From: CAJQQY01 sp964352225
GTDB taxonomy: Bacteria > Bacteroidota > Bacteroidia > Chitinophagales > Saprospiraceae
Direction: 5' to 3'
Length of the DNA: 5,658 nucleotides
Assembly: GCA_964352225.1 (NCBI GenBank)
Contig: CAYGRM010000420.1
Span: 1 to 5,658 of the forward strand
A program made the position numbers and the translations under genes. Every line of letters starts with the position of its first letter. Position 1 is the first letter of the stretch. The notes below the pieces were generated by a model, which was not told where the DNA came from, did not search any database, and was given only the letters and a program-made list of their open reading frames with translations. This document shows positions 1 through 5,658 of this stretch, piece by piece.

Positions 1-451
1 TACCATATGGATCTAATATTGCTAATGCTCTTCTTTTTTTATTTTCTTTTAAATAATTAGATAGTCCAACTAATTTGTTATTACAATCTTCTGCAACAAT
101 ATAAACTTTCTTTTTAGGCGATTTTTCTTTTACTAAATCTTGTAATTTTTTAACTTTTTTCTTGTTAAGTTCTACAAGATAATATAGATCAAATGGTTTA
201 GGTTCATTTATTGATAATACCTGAAGAGCTATTCCTTCTATGTATAAATCCTTAAAACCAGTACTTATTTCTATTTGTCCTGATCCTGCAAACCCGTCAA
301 AATAAGTTAATTCAAAAAAAGGACGTTGACTCATTATAGCAAGATAAGCCTTAAGATATTTTATAAAAATTTCAATTTTATTCTGAGTCCAATCTCCCCC
401 CCAATAGTCTTCCGAAGGTTCATTAAATTGTTGTATTTTTTTGTCATCCAT
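1..451 (-). CDS. tcmP: Three-Cys-motif partner protein TcmP, N-terminal part (gene runs off left edge)
   Basis: Translating the minus strand from the ATG at 451 gives 150 codons with no stop before the window ends. An in-frame TGA at 466-464 and no intervening ATG make this the only ATG start. The protein opens with an acidic, Trp-containing segment (W17, W21) and an amphipathic helix (about 24-41). Then comes YFDGFAGSG (residues 50-58), the hallmark of the TcmP family, which resembles the glycine-rich motif I of SAM-dependent methyltransferases. An acidic strand end, YYLVEL (90-95), follows, and the visible part closes with AILDPYG (144-150), also typical of the family. Full-length members are about 280-380 residues, so less than half to about half is seen. 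Family members usually sit beside a three-Cys-motif (phage Gp37/Gp68-like, DUF5131) protein. The biochemical role is not established; a nucleic-acid or nucleotide modification role is only inference. Nine of 12 Ile codons are ATA, suggesting recent acquisition. The family call is fairly secure; completeness is unknown. Confidence 0.82.
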   Translation of the reverse strand, partial: MDDKKIQQFNEPSEDYWGGDWTQNKIEIFIKYLKAYLAIMSQRPFFELTYFDGFAGSGQIEISTGFKDLYIEGIALQVLSINEPKPFDLYYLVELNKKKVKKLQDLVKEKSPKKKVYIVAEDCNNKLVGLSNYLKENKKRRALAILDPYG

Positions 452-464
452 GCTATATTTTTTT

Positions 465-496
465 CAAACATAACAATACAAATATAAAAAACCAAA
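465..496 (-). promoter_or_regulatory. Candidate Bacteroidota-type promoter of tcmP
   Basis: On the minus strand, TTTG (496-493) is followed after exactly 20 nt by TATGTTTG (472-465). This fits the Bacteroidota -33/-7 pattern TTTG-N19-21-TAnnTTTG in both elements and in spacing. Transcription would begin only about 5-10 nt before the ATG at 451, giving an almost leaderless mRNA, and no Shine-Dalgarno sequence is present. A second, overlapping match (TTTG 506-503, TATATTTG 486-479) has a shorter 16-nt spacer and is less convincing, though it could act as an alternative start site. Confidence 0.55.
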
Positions 497-503
497 TTGT
501 TTC

Positions 504-540
504 AAAAATAAAAAACGCCCACTTTCTCAAGCAGGCGTCT
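504..540 (-). terminator. Intrinsic terminator of lysS
   Basis: Thirty-three nt after the lysS stop, the minus strand folds into a continuous 12-bp stem. AGACGCCTGCTT (540-529) pairs with AAGTGGGCGTTT (524-513), including three G-U wobbles, and is capped by GAGA (528-525), a GNRA tetraloop. A run of U broken by one A (512-504) follows directly. The stem has a GC-rich core and the U tract lies only on the minus-strand side, so it terminates leftward transcription coming from lysS. The U tract abuts the tcmP promoter, leaving the two genes as separate units. Confidence 0.9.
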
Positions 541-573
541 ATATTGTTATCACAAATATTTTAAAACAATATC

Positions 574-2331
574 TTACGATTCTTCCACTTCTTCTTTCTC
601 CGTGTGCACTTCTGGCTTCATTTGCGGAAAGAAGAGTACTTCCTGAATCGAACGTTGATTCGTCATCATCATCGTCAACCGATCAATTCCAATCCCTAAT
701 CCAGAAGTTGGAGGCATACCATATTCCAATGCTCGGAGGAAATCTTCATCCAAAACCATTGCCTCGTCATCCCCTCGTTCCGCCAATTTTAATTGATCTT
801 CAAAACGCTCTCTTTGATCAATCGGATCATTTAATTCCGAATAAGCATTCGCAATTTCTTTTCCGTTGATAAACAATTCAAAACGTTCTACCAAACCTTC
901 TGAAGTTCGATGCTTCTTCGCCAAAGGAGTCATCTCGATTGGATAATCCGTAATGTACGTTGGTTGGATTAAGTTGTCCTCTACTTTTTCACCAAAGATT
1001 TCATCCACTAATTTTCCTTTCCCCATAGAAGGATCCGTTTCAATATGGAATTGTTTGCACACTTCTCGAAGACCAGCTTCATCCATTTCTGAAACATCAA
1101 TTCCAGTATATTTTTCGATAGATTCATACATCGTCATTCGAGTGTACGGTCCAGCAAAATTGATTTCTTTTCCTTCGTAATTAACGGTAGTCGAACCTGT
1201 AACTTCCACAGCAATTTTTTCCAAAAGTGTTTCCACCATTTCCATCATCCAGATATAATCTTTGTACGCAACATAAATTTCCATTGCTGTAAATTCTGGA
1301 TTATGAGTTCGATCCATCCCTTCATTTCGGAACATTTTTCCAAACTCATATACTCCATCAAATCCACCTACGATTAATCTTTTCAAATACAACTCATTGG
1401 CAATCCTCATGTACAATGGCATGTCCAACGTATTGTGATGAGTCGCAAAAGGTCGCGCTGCAGCACCTCCATGAATTGGTTGCAAAATTGGCGTCTCCAC
1501 TTCCAACCATCCTTGATCGTTGAAATAATTTCGCATCACATTCATCAACTTGATTCGCTTTAGGAAAATTTCTTTCACCTGCGGATTAACGGTCAAGTCA
1601 ACATATCGCTGACGATATCTCAACTCAGGATCAGTAAACTCATCATGTTTATTTCCTTGCTTATCAACTTTTACAATCGGTAAATTTCGTAAAGATTTGC
1701 TCAAGAATTTCAACTCAACTACTTTGAAAGTTACCTCTCCAGTTTGAGTCACAAACAACTCCCCAGTCACTCCAATGAAATCTCCAATGTGCAGTAATTT
1801 TACCAACTTATTGATTCGCTCAATCTCTTCTTCGGTTTCGCCAATATCTCCTTTTCGAATGTATAATTGTATGCGTCCGTAGGCATCTTGCAACTTAGCA
1901 AATGGTCCACGCTGTCCCATAAATCTTCCCGCCAGCGTCAACTTTGGCTTATTTTCAGGACTATAATCACCTAAAAAATCAGTTCGCAAAGTGTCGATAT
2001 AATCAGCCAATGCTACTGGTTCACGATCTACTCCTTCGTCCCATTCAACAGTCTCTGAAAGTCCCAAACTAGACATCGTTTCAGCATCTTCCATCAATAC
2101 ATTTGCCCGGAATCTATTTTTAAATAAATATTCCGCCAATTGCTCTGCCTTGACTTTTCCTACATTTTTTATATTTTCCAACTCGCTAATCATATTTTTC
2201 TGAAAATCAGCAGTTGTAAAGTCAGTAGATTTGAAGTTCACTTCAAACTTTTCAGCAGGAAACGGATTGATTCCTAAATCTCGAATCGCCTGCAATGATT
2301 CGCGGCGTACGATTTCTTGTTCGCTTAACAT
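574..2331 (-). CDS. lysS: Lysyl-tRNA synthetase, class II, with an unusual N-terminal insertion
   Basis: This cytoplasmic enzyme charges tRNA-Lys with lysine using ATP. The 585-residue protein shows the family order. A short N-terminal helix (LSEQEIVRR) is followed by an OB-fold anticodon-binding domain (about 129-222, with LAGRFMGQRG and LQDAYGRIQLYIRKG). The catalytic core runs to the C-terminus. Motif 1 ends in VETPILQP (278-285). Motif 2 is FRNEG (334-338) followed by THNPEF (342-347), and motif 3 is GLGIGIDRL (544-552) with Arg551. KEIANAYSELNDP (491-503) is also intact. The acidic tail is short and lacks the long C-terminal extension of Bacteroides LysS. Between FEVNF (29-33) and LAGR (133-136) there are about 100 residues where relatives I recall have about 20-25. 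The extra block (about 38-118) contains NIKNVGKVKAEQLAEYL (53-69), a helix-hairpin-helix-like stretch. The ATG at 2331 is preceded by an in-frame TAA at 2340-2338, which fixes the start. The gene is followed by its own terminator. Confidence 0.97.
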   Translation of the reverse strand: MLSEQEIVRRESLQAIRDLGINPFPAEKFEVNFKSTDFTTADFQKNMISELENIKNVGKVKAEQLAEYLFKNRFRANVLMEDAETMSSLGLSETVEWDEGVDREPVALADYIDTLRTDFLGDYSPENKPKLTLAGRFMGQRGPFAKLQDAYGRIQLYIRKGDIGETEEEIERINKLVKLLHIGDFIGVTGELFVTQTGEVTFKVVELKFLSKSLRNLPIVKVDKQGNKHDEFTDPELRYRQRYVDLTVNPQVKEIFLKRIKLMNVMRNYFNDQGWLEVETPILQPIHGGAAARPFATHHNTLDMPLYMRIANELYLKRLIVGGFDGVYEFGKMFRNEGMDRTHNPEFTAMEIYVAYKDYIWMMEMVETLLEKIAVEVTGSTTVNYEGKEINFAGPYTRMTMYESIEKYTGIDVSEMDEAGLREVCKQFHIETDPSMGKGKLVDEIFGEKVEDNLIQPTYITDYPIEMTPLAKKHRTSEGLVERFELFINGKEIANAYSELNDPIDQRERFEDQLKLAERGDDEAMVLDEDFLRALEYGMPPTSGLGIGIDRLTMMMTNQRSIQEVLFFPQMKPEVHTEKEEVEES

Positions 2332-2350
2332 ATTTAATTATGGATTTGAA

Positions 2351-2392
2351 ATATTTGAGTTATCTTCTTGGGAAGATGTAAACTCGAAATAT
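2351..2392 (-). repeat. 42-nt imperfect inverted repeat in the lysS leader
   Basis: On the minus strand the arms read ATATTT, GAGTT and ATCTTC, then a CCAA loop, then GAAGAT, AACTC and AAATAT. All 17 pairs are perfect. The only interruptions are a 1-nt (C) and a 3-nt (TAC) bulge on the 5' side. It starts 19 nt upstream of the lysS ATG and lies inside the predicted 5' UTR. No U run follows on either strand, so it is not a terminator. It could be a leader RNA hairpin controlling lysS, or a palindromic DNA site for a regulator. I do not recognise it as a known riboswitch or T-box. Confidence 0.6.
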
Positions 2393-2409
2393 CATTCGAA
2401 AATTGAGTG

Positions 2410-2441
2410 CAAAAATAGATTTTATTAACTAAAGTAAGAAA
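2410..2441 (-). promoter_or_regulatory. lysS: Candidate lysS promoter
   Basis: The minus strand has TATTTTTG (2417-2410), an exact TAnnTTTG match. It lies 20 nt downstream of TTTC (2441-2438), one base off the -33 TTTG. Transcription from here would give a leader of roughly 70-75 nt containing the large inverted repeat. The -7 element is convincing and the -33 element is weak, and AT-rich DNA produces such matches by chance. Confidence 0.4.
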
Positions 2442-2455
2442 TAGCCAATGGAGTA

Positions 2456-2482
2456 TTTTCCCCTTAGTTCTTTTTGGGAAAA
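2456..2482. repeat. 7-bp inverted repeat TTTTCCC / GGGAAAA
   Basis: The arms 2456-2462 and 2476-2482 are perfectly complementary around a 13-nt loop, in the gap between the TPR gene and lysS. On neither strand does a U run follow the second arm, so a classical terminator is not supported. It lies just upstream of the candidate lysS promoter and might be an operator or a chance structure. Confidence 0.35.
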
Positions 2483-2530
2483 ACCTGTTTATATGGACTT
2501 ATTTTGGAAAGGATCAAGTAATTAGTCATT

Positions 2531-2550
2531 GTTATTATTTTTATAATAAC
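2531..2550. repeat. Perfect 8-bp AT-rich hairpin
   Basis: GTTATTAT and ATAATAAC flank a 4-nt loop, a perfect inverted repeat starting 35 nt beyond the stop of the TPR gene. The position suits a transcript-end structure. However, the stem has only one G-C pair, and the minus strand continues without a U tract. A separate T7-GG-A7 symmetry (2559-2574) lies beside it. Weak terminator or 3'-end stabiliser are the options; neither is well supported. Confidence 0.4.
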
Positions 2551-2584
2551 TAAGAATGTTTTTTTGGAAAAAAAGTTCAGTTTT

Positions 2585-3763
2585 TTACTTACTATTTTTC
2601 CATGTTTTATATAATTCCGAGTGGACTAATTGGTAGTCATCTTTTTCTAAAGCAAAAAATAAATCCTCTAGTGATACTTCAAAAGTCTCCACATACTTTT
2701 CTAAAACTTGGATCTGTTTTTCAAACTTTTGCCCAAGATCCAAAACATAAATTAGCTGATTATAAATTTCGCCAACCAGCGGAAATTCAATAATCAAATT
2801 ATCTAAATATTTTTCAGCCTTATCAAGGTCATTTTGAGCCACAGCAATATTCGCTCGGTAAAAATCTAAATAAACATCTATGCCGACTTTTACATCTAAC
2901 TTATTGACATAGGCTAAGGCCTTCTCGTAATCCTCCATCAAAAAATATTTATCCAAAGCCATTAAATATAGACTGGGATCTTCAGGAAAGGCTTGCTCGT
3001 ATTCCGTCATTGCCTCCAAATATTTAGTTTCCTCTAATTCTGCGGTGACCAAAATCTTCGCCATTCTGAACGACTTCAAATTCTTTGCTTCGGGACTGAT
3101 ATTTTTAAATAAGTCGAATGCTTCTTCATTTTCTCCAGTCGTTCGTAATTCTTCTATTTTATTTAAATTTTGAAAATCAGCCAACGTTATTCCAGTTGAG
3201 TTGAATTTACTTTCAGGAAAAACCCGTTTGATCTCTTCCTTCATCAAAATGGAATAATTATTCTTGATGGTTTCGCTTATCGTTTCTCCAGAAGAGAAAG
3301 AATAAACATCCGTAATTTTATATTGATCATTTATCCATTCCATTTGCAAATCCAAATAAGTCATTCCATCACCATACTTTCGTAAAATAATATGTATTTC
3401 TTCATCTATACCGATATAATGATTGACATAATCCAAATAAGGAAGGTCTGCAGAATTGATCAGCCAATTAGAAAATTTAAAGCTGGAGGCAAAACTTTTT
3501 GAAAACTCTTTATTCCAAGTTGTTATAAAAGTATCATCTGGTTTTTCAACTAAGATTTTTTCAAAAAAAGCGTCCATATCAAACATAGAATCTAAGCAAG
3601 CTGTATTTTTTTCGAAAACGGCAGTCATGATAGAATCTGCGAAGAAGTAAAAGTAGAGGTCAATTCTTTCTTCTTCGGTATAGGTTTCTGTGGTATCTTG
3701 CTGAGAAAAAGCAGAGACTGATAAAAAAACCATCAATAAAAAGAGTGCGTTCATTTTTTTCAT
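2585..3763 (-). CDS. Exported TPR-repeat protein of unknown function
   Basis: The 392-residue protein starts with a classical signal peptide: a Lys pair, a hydrophobic stretch (about 5-15) and SAFS before QQ at about residue 20. There is no lipobox Cys, so it should be released to the periplasm or beyond. The mature N-terminal half (about 30-180) is a mixed alpha/beta segment rich in aromatic residues, which I cannot assign to a named domain. From about 199 to 360 come four to five degenerate TPR-like helical pairs. Examples are the repeats around EYEQAFPEDPSLYLMALDKY (254-273), DYEKALAYVNKL (278-289) and DLDKAEKYLDNLIIEFP (312-328), the last close to the TPR consensus. TPR proteins usually act as protein-binding scaffolds. 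The ATG at 3763 is used because it precedes the whole signal peptide and an in-frame TGA lies shortly upstream; Met4 is an alternative. The upstream neighbour is another exported protein 59 nt away, so the two may work together at the envelope, which is inference. Confidence 0.8.
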   Translation of the reverse strand: MKKMNALFLLMVFLSVSAFSQQDTTETYTEEERIDLYFYFFADSIMTAVFEKNTACLDSMFDMDAFFEKILVEKPDDTFITTWNKEFSKSFASSFKFSNWLINSADLPYLDYVNHYIGIDEEIHIILRKYGDGMTYLDLQMEWINDQYKITDVYSFSSGETISETIKNNYSILMKEEIKRVFPESKFNSTGITLADFQNLNKIEELRTTGENEEAFDLFKNISPEAKNLKSFRMAKILVTAELEETKYLEAMTEYEQAFPEDPSLYLMALDKYFLMEDYEKALAYVNKLDVKVGIDVYLDFYRANIAVAQNDLDKAEKYLDNLIIEFPLVGEIYNQLIYVLDLGQKFEKQIQVLEKYVETFEVSLEDLFFALEKDDYQLVHSELYKTWKNSK

Positions 3764-3822
3764 AAAATTATTTTTTGTTCATCATTGAAGTTGATTAAAA
3801 GCTATCATACTTTCTCATTTTT

Positions 3823-4380
3823 TTAAAATAAAACACCTGTCCCAAAGAATAATCCAAACACATTGATACCTAGGTTAAAACTAGTTCCGATAAACATAAT
3901 AAAGTGTTCGTTTTGTTGCAAGCGAAATCTTCCTGCGACTAAGGGAGAAACTCTTGGGTTACTATTTTTGTCAAAAAGTAAACTTACTAGTGGGCCCATT
4001 TCAAATTCTACTTTTGATTTTTCAGCTATTCCTATACTAAAAATTTTAAATTGTAAACCAGCCCCAAGTGCGGGAGAAGCCCGTTCAGAGATCAATTGAT
4101 TATTGATCAAAAACTGTTTGGTTTCGATGGGTAAATTAAAAAAAAGAGGAATTCTCAGCCTATGATCAGGTCTTAGTTCTCCAAAAAGTAAAACTGAACT
4201 AGTTGGAATAATCAATGCTTCTTCTTCTCGATAGTCAATTAATTTACTTTGTGGAATAAAAAGGATATTGGATCCAAAGCTTAATTCGAATCGCCTTTTT
4301 TGAGCAGTAGAATCTTGAGTTTGAGCAAAAATATTTTGGCTAAAAAATATCACCAGTAACAATAAAAACAGATTTCGCAT
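3823..4380 (-). CDS. Small exported protein, probable outer-membrane beta-barrel
   Basis: The 185-residue product has a strong signal peptide (hydrophobic 4-18, FAQ then TQD at about 20), giving a mature protein of about 165 residues. That length fits a compact barrel of roughly eight strands. The mature part alternates polar and hydrophobic residues in segments typical of amphipathic strands: FELSFGSNILFIP (31-43), SVLLFGELR (62-70), ALGAGLQFKIFSIGIAE (104-120), VEFEMGPLVSLLF (124-136), HFIMFIGTSFNLGI (159-172). It ends in GTGVLF, and a terminal Phe is the usual outer-membrane insertion signal. No enzymatic motif is visible and I cannot name a family. The ATG at 4380 is 9 nt after the stop of the upstream ycaQ-like gene, whose TAA lies in the same frame, so the start is well bounded and co-transcription is likely. 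A role with the following exported TPR protein is possible but unproven. Confidence 0.75.
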   Translation of the reverse strand: MRNLFLLLLVIFFSQNIFAQTQDSTAQKRRFELSFGSNILFIPQSKLIDYREEEALIIPTSSVLLFGELRPDHRLRIPLFFNLPIETKQFLINNQLISERASPALGAGLQFKIFSIGIAEKSKVEFEMGPLVSLLFDKNSNPRVSPLVAGRFRLQQNEHFIMFIGTSFNLGINVFGLFFGTGVLF

Positions 4381-4389
4381 CTTACGTAT

Positions 4390-5559
4390 TTATTTTGTTA
4401 TTAAAAATACTCCACCTGCATCCTTTACTCTTTTTTCCAAAATCAACGCTTCACAATTATTGAATTGCATTAATTGATTTAACTTCTTTCGAAAAGCATT
4501 CAGCATGATGTTCGATTTTTTTACATTATTTTCCCACACTAAGTTACGCACTAAAAGTGTTTTCTTTTTGCGATCTGCTTTTAAATCTATCTGCCCTACA
4601 AATTCACTTCCGTACAAAAGTGGCAAACTAAAATATCCCACTTTCCTTTTCGCCTCAGGCACATAACATTCGAGTAAATATTCAAAATCGAAAATTTCTT
4701 TCACCCGTTGTCGTTGAATCAAAATATTGTCAAATGGTGATAAAATATGGAATTGCTTTTTTATTTTTTTATTGGAAAAATCACTCAATATATCAGGTAA
4801 TGAAAAATAAGTTTCACCTTCCAAACCTTTGATTTCATTAGCTTCTAACTCTCCAGATTTCACCATTTCATCTAATACATTTTTCAGTTTCTTTCGATCT
4901 ATTTTAAGTAAATAACCAATCTCTCTTGCCTTTTTTAATCCATGTGCTCGCAAGTCTCTGTTGATTAAATATTTTAAATATTCTTCTTCTGTGGGCATTT
5001 TTGTATTGATATTTTCAGGCAATGCTCGTTCCGTTAAGTCAAACTTTTTTTGAAAACCTTGCCGCTCCACAATCATTATTTTCCCTTCGGAAAAGAGTTG
5101 CATCATAGCTTGATTGATCGGGCTTTTCACCCAAGGTATATTAGATTTTATTTTTTCTTTTTTAAAATCACGAGACATTAATGGTCCTTCTGCTTTGATT
5201 CGATCTAAGATGAATTTCATGTTTTTGGGATTTCGTTCGTACCAAAATCCATCGCCTTCACCTACCTGACTTTTCCTAATTAATGAAAATCGATAATCTT
5301 CCATGGGTAAATAACTGGCTGCGTGTGCCCAGTAATCGAAGACTTTTTTTTCTTTGACTAACCCTTGGATTTCTCCTACTTGATATTTTGGGTTACGTGT
5401 CCAGAGGACATGGTGATGGGTTCGTTGGATGACTGAGATGGTGTCGATTTGGACGTAGCCGAGGTGCTGGATGGTTTTTTGAGTGGTGAGGTTATTTCCA
5501 AAATCGAACTGATTGGAGATGATGAATTGACGGGCGGTTTTTTGATCTAATTTTTGCAC
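4390..5559 (-). CDS. ycaQ: YcaQ/AlkZ-family winged-helix DNA glycosylase (crosslink repair)
   Basis: The 389-residue protein matches the winged helix-turn-helix family (HTH_42, formerly DUF1006) that includes E. coli YcaQ and Streptomyces AlkZ. These glycosylases excise bulky alkylated bases and unhook DNA interstrand crosslinks. Family landmarks occur in order. LGYVQIDTISV (33-43) contains the catalytic Q-hydrophobic-D triad (Q37, I38, D39), the YcaQ-type QxD rather than the AlkZ-type QxQ. HHHVLW (48-53), YWAHAASYLP (76-85), LSPFDN (273-278) and ECYVPEAKRKVGYFSLPLL (297-315) follow. The length is close to YcaQ. The protein is soluble and presumably nucleoid-acting. The start is GTG at 5559: no ATG lies between it and an in-frame TAA about 45 nt upstream, and the first internal Met (M86) would remove the catalytic triad. 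No clear promoter is seen upstream. Codons 25-55 are unusually rich in C-ending triplets compared with the AT-ending rest of the gene. The two exported genes follow downstream. Confidence 0.88.
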   Translation of the reverse strand: MQKLDQKTARQFIISNQFDFGNNLTTQKTIQHLGYVQIDTISVIQRTHHHVLWTRNPKYQVGEIQGLVKEKKVFDYWAHAASYLPMEDYRFSLIRKSQVGEGDGFWYERNPKNMKFILDRIKAEGPLMSRDFKKEKIKSNIPWVKSPINQAMMQLFSEGKIMIVERQGFQKKFDLTERALPENINTKMPTEEEYLKYLINRDLRAHGLKKAREIGYLLKIDRKKLKNVLDEMVKSGELEANEIKGLEGETYFSLPDILSDFSNKKIKKQFHILSPFDNILIQRQRVKEIFDFEYLLECYVPEAKRKVGYFSLPLLYGSEFVGQIDLKADRKKKTLLVRNLVWENNVKKSNIMLNAFRKKLNQLMQFNNCEALILEKRVKDAGGVFLITK

Positions 5560-5590
5560 AAGGATTTGTGATTTTGTTTTGATAGGAACG

Positions 5591-5657
5591 CGGATTGGGC
5601 GGATTTAAGCGGATGAACACGGATTGACGACAATATACGATGGGCGAAGATCCGTGT
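5591..5657. repeat. Extragenic CGGAT-phased repeat with inverted copy, cut by the window edge
   Basis: CGGAT occurs at 5591, 5600, 5610 and 5620, at 9-10 bp intervals close to one DNA helical turn. It is embedded in a GC-richer stretch. ACACGGAT (5617-5624) has a perfect inverted partner, ATCCGTGT (5650-5657), separated by 25 nt, so a hairpin or two facing repeat units are present and continue past the edge. Interspersed non-coding elements with this ATCCGTGTTCATCCG-like wording recur in Bacteroidota and other genomes as I recall, but I cannot assign a named family. It lies directly upstream of the ycaQ-like start and holds no gene. Confidence 0.6.
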
Positions 5658-5658
5658 C

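Noticed and set aside
953..1180. Plus-strand open frame of 75 codons
   Set aside because: It lies wholly antisense to lysS, has no recognisable protein features and reflects the codon pattern of the opposite strand.
2351..2392. Rho-independent terminator upstream of lysS
   Set aside because: The stem is strong but neither strand continues with a U tract, and it lies between the candidate promoter and the start codon.
2231..2428. Plus-strand open frame of 65 codons overlapping the start of lysS
   Set aside because: It is antisense to the lysS 5' end and reads through the leader inverted repeat; no family resemblance or start signal is seen.
3764..3822. Separate promoter for the TPR gene
   Set aside because: TAGCTTTT near 3805-3798 is one base off the -7 pattern and no -33 element stands at the right distance; AT-rich DNA makes this likely by chance.
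3456..4099. Two plus-strand open frames (3456-3650 and 3863-4099)
   Set aside because: They are antisense to the two exported-protein genes, which have clear signal peptides and sensible compositions on the minus strand.
5591..5657. CRISPR-like array
   Set aside because: The units are only 5-6 bp with 3-5 bp between them, with no spacer-sized intervals and no cas gene in view.
5560..5658. Promoter for the ycaQ-like gene
   Set aside because: The closest match (TATATTG, about 5635-5629) lacks a full TAnnTTTG box and overlaps the repeat; the real promoter may be outside the window.

Overview
The window looks like a chromosomal segment from a member of the Bacteroidota, probably Flavobacteriia-like. 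The DNA is AT-rich and starts lack Shine-Dalgarno sequences. Upstream regions carry matches to the Bacteroidota promoter pattern (TTTG, about 20 nt, TAnnTTTG). The two exported proteins have signal peptides ending in the usual ...FSQ/...FAQ style, and the lysyl-tRNA synthetase reads like Bacteroidota LysS. All five genes lie on the minus strand, so transcription runs from right to left.

Right to left: the edge (about 5590-5658) holds a short GC-rich extragenic repeat made of phased CGGAT units, with an inverted copy at the very end. Next is a GTG-started winged-helix protein of the YcaQ/AlkZ DNA glycosylase family (5559-4390). It is followed after 9 nt by a small exported protein, probably an outer-membrane beta-barrel (4380-3823), and after 59 nt by an exported TPR-repeat protein (3763-2585). 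These three may form one transcription unit, but only the 9-nt junction is strongly suggestive.

A 253-bp AT-rich gap (2332-2584) holds several inverted repeats and a candidate promoter. It leads to lysS (2331-574), an essential class II lysyl-tRNA synthetase with all its catalytic motifs. Its N-terminal region carries an extra block of about 75-80 residues that the LysRS proteins I know lack, and this block includes a helix-hairpin-helix-like stretch. A strong intrinsic terminator with a GAGA tetraloop ends lysS.

Immediately behind that terminator, a near-leaderless promoter serves an incomplete gene at the left edge (451 to beyond 1). Its 150 visible residues match the N-terminus of the three-Cys-motif partner protein TcmP. 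TcmP is known as half of a poorly understood two-gene accessory system with a Gp37/Gp68-like (DUF5131) protein. No partner is visible here, so if present it should lie beyond the left edge. The gene's codon use (mostly ATA for isoleucine) suggests it was acquired. The most promising leads are this edge gene, the LysRS insertion and the right-edge repeat.
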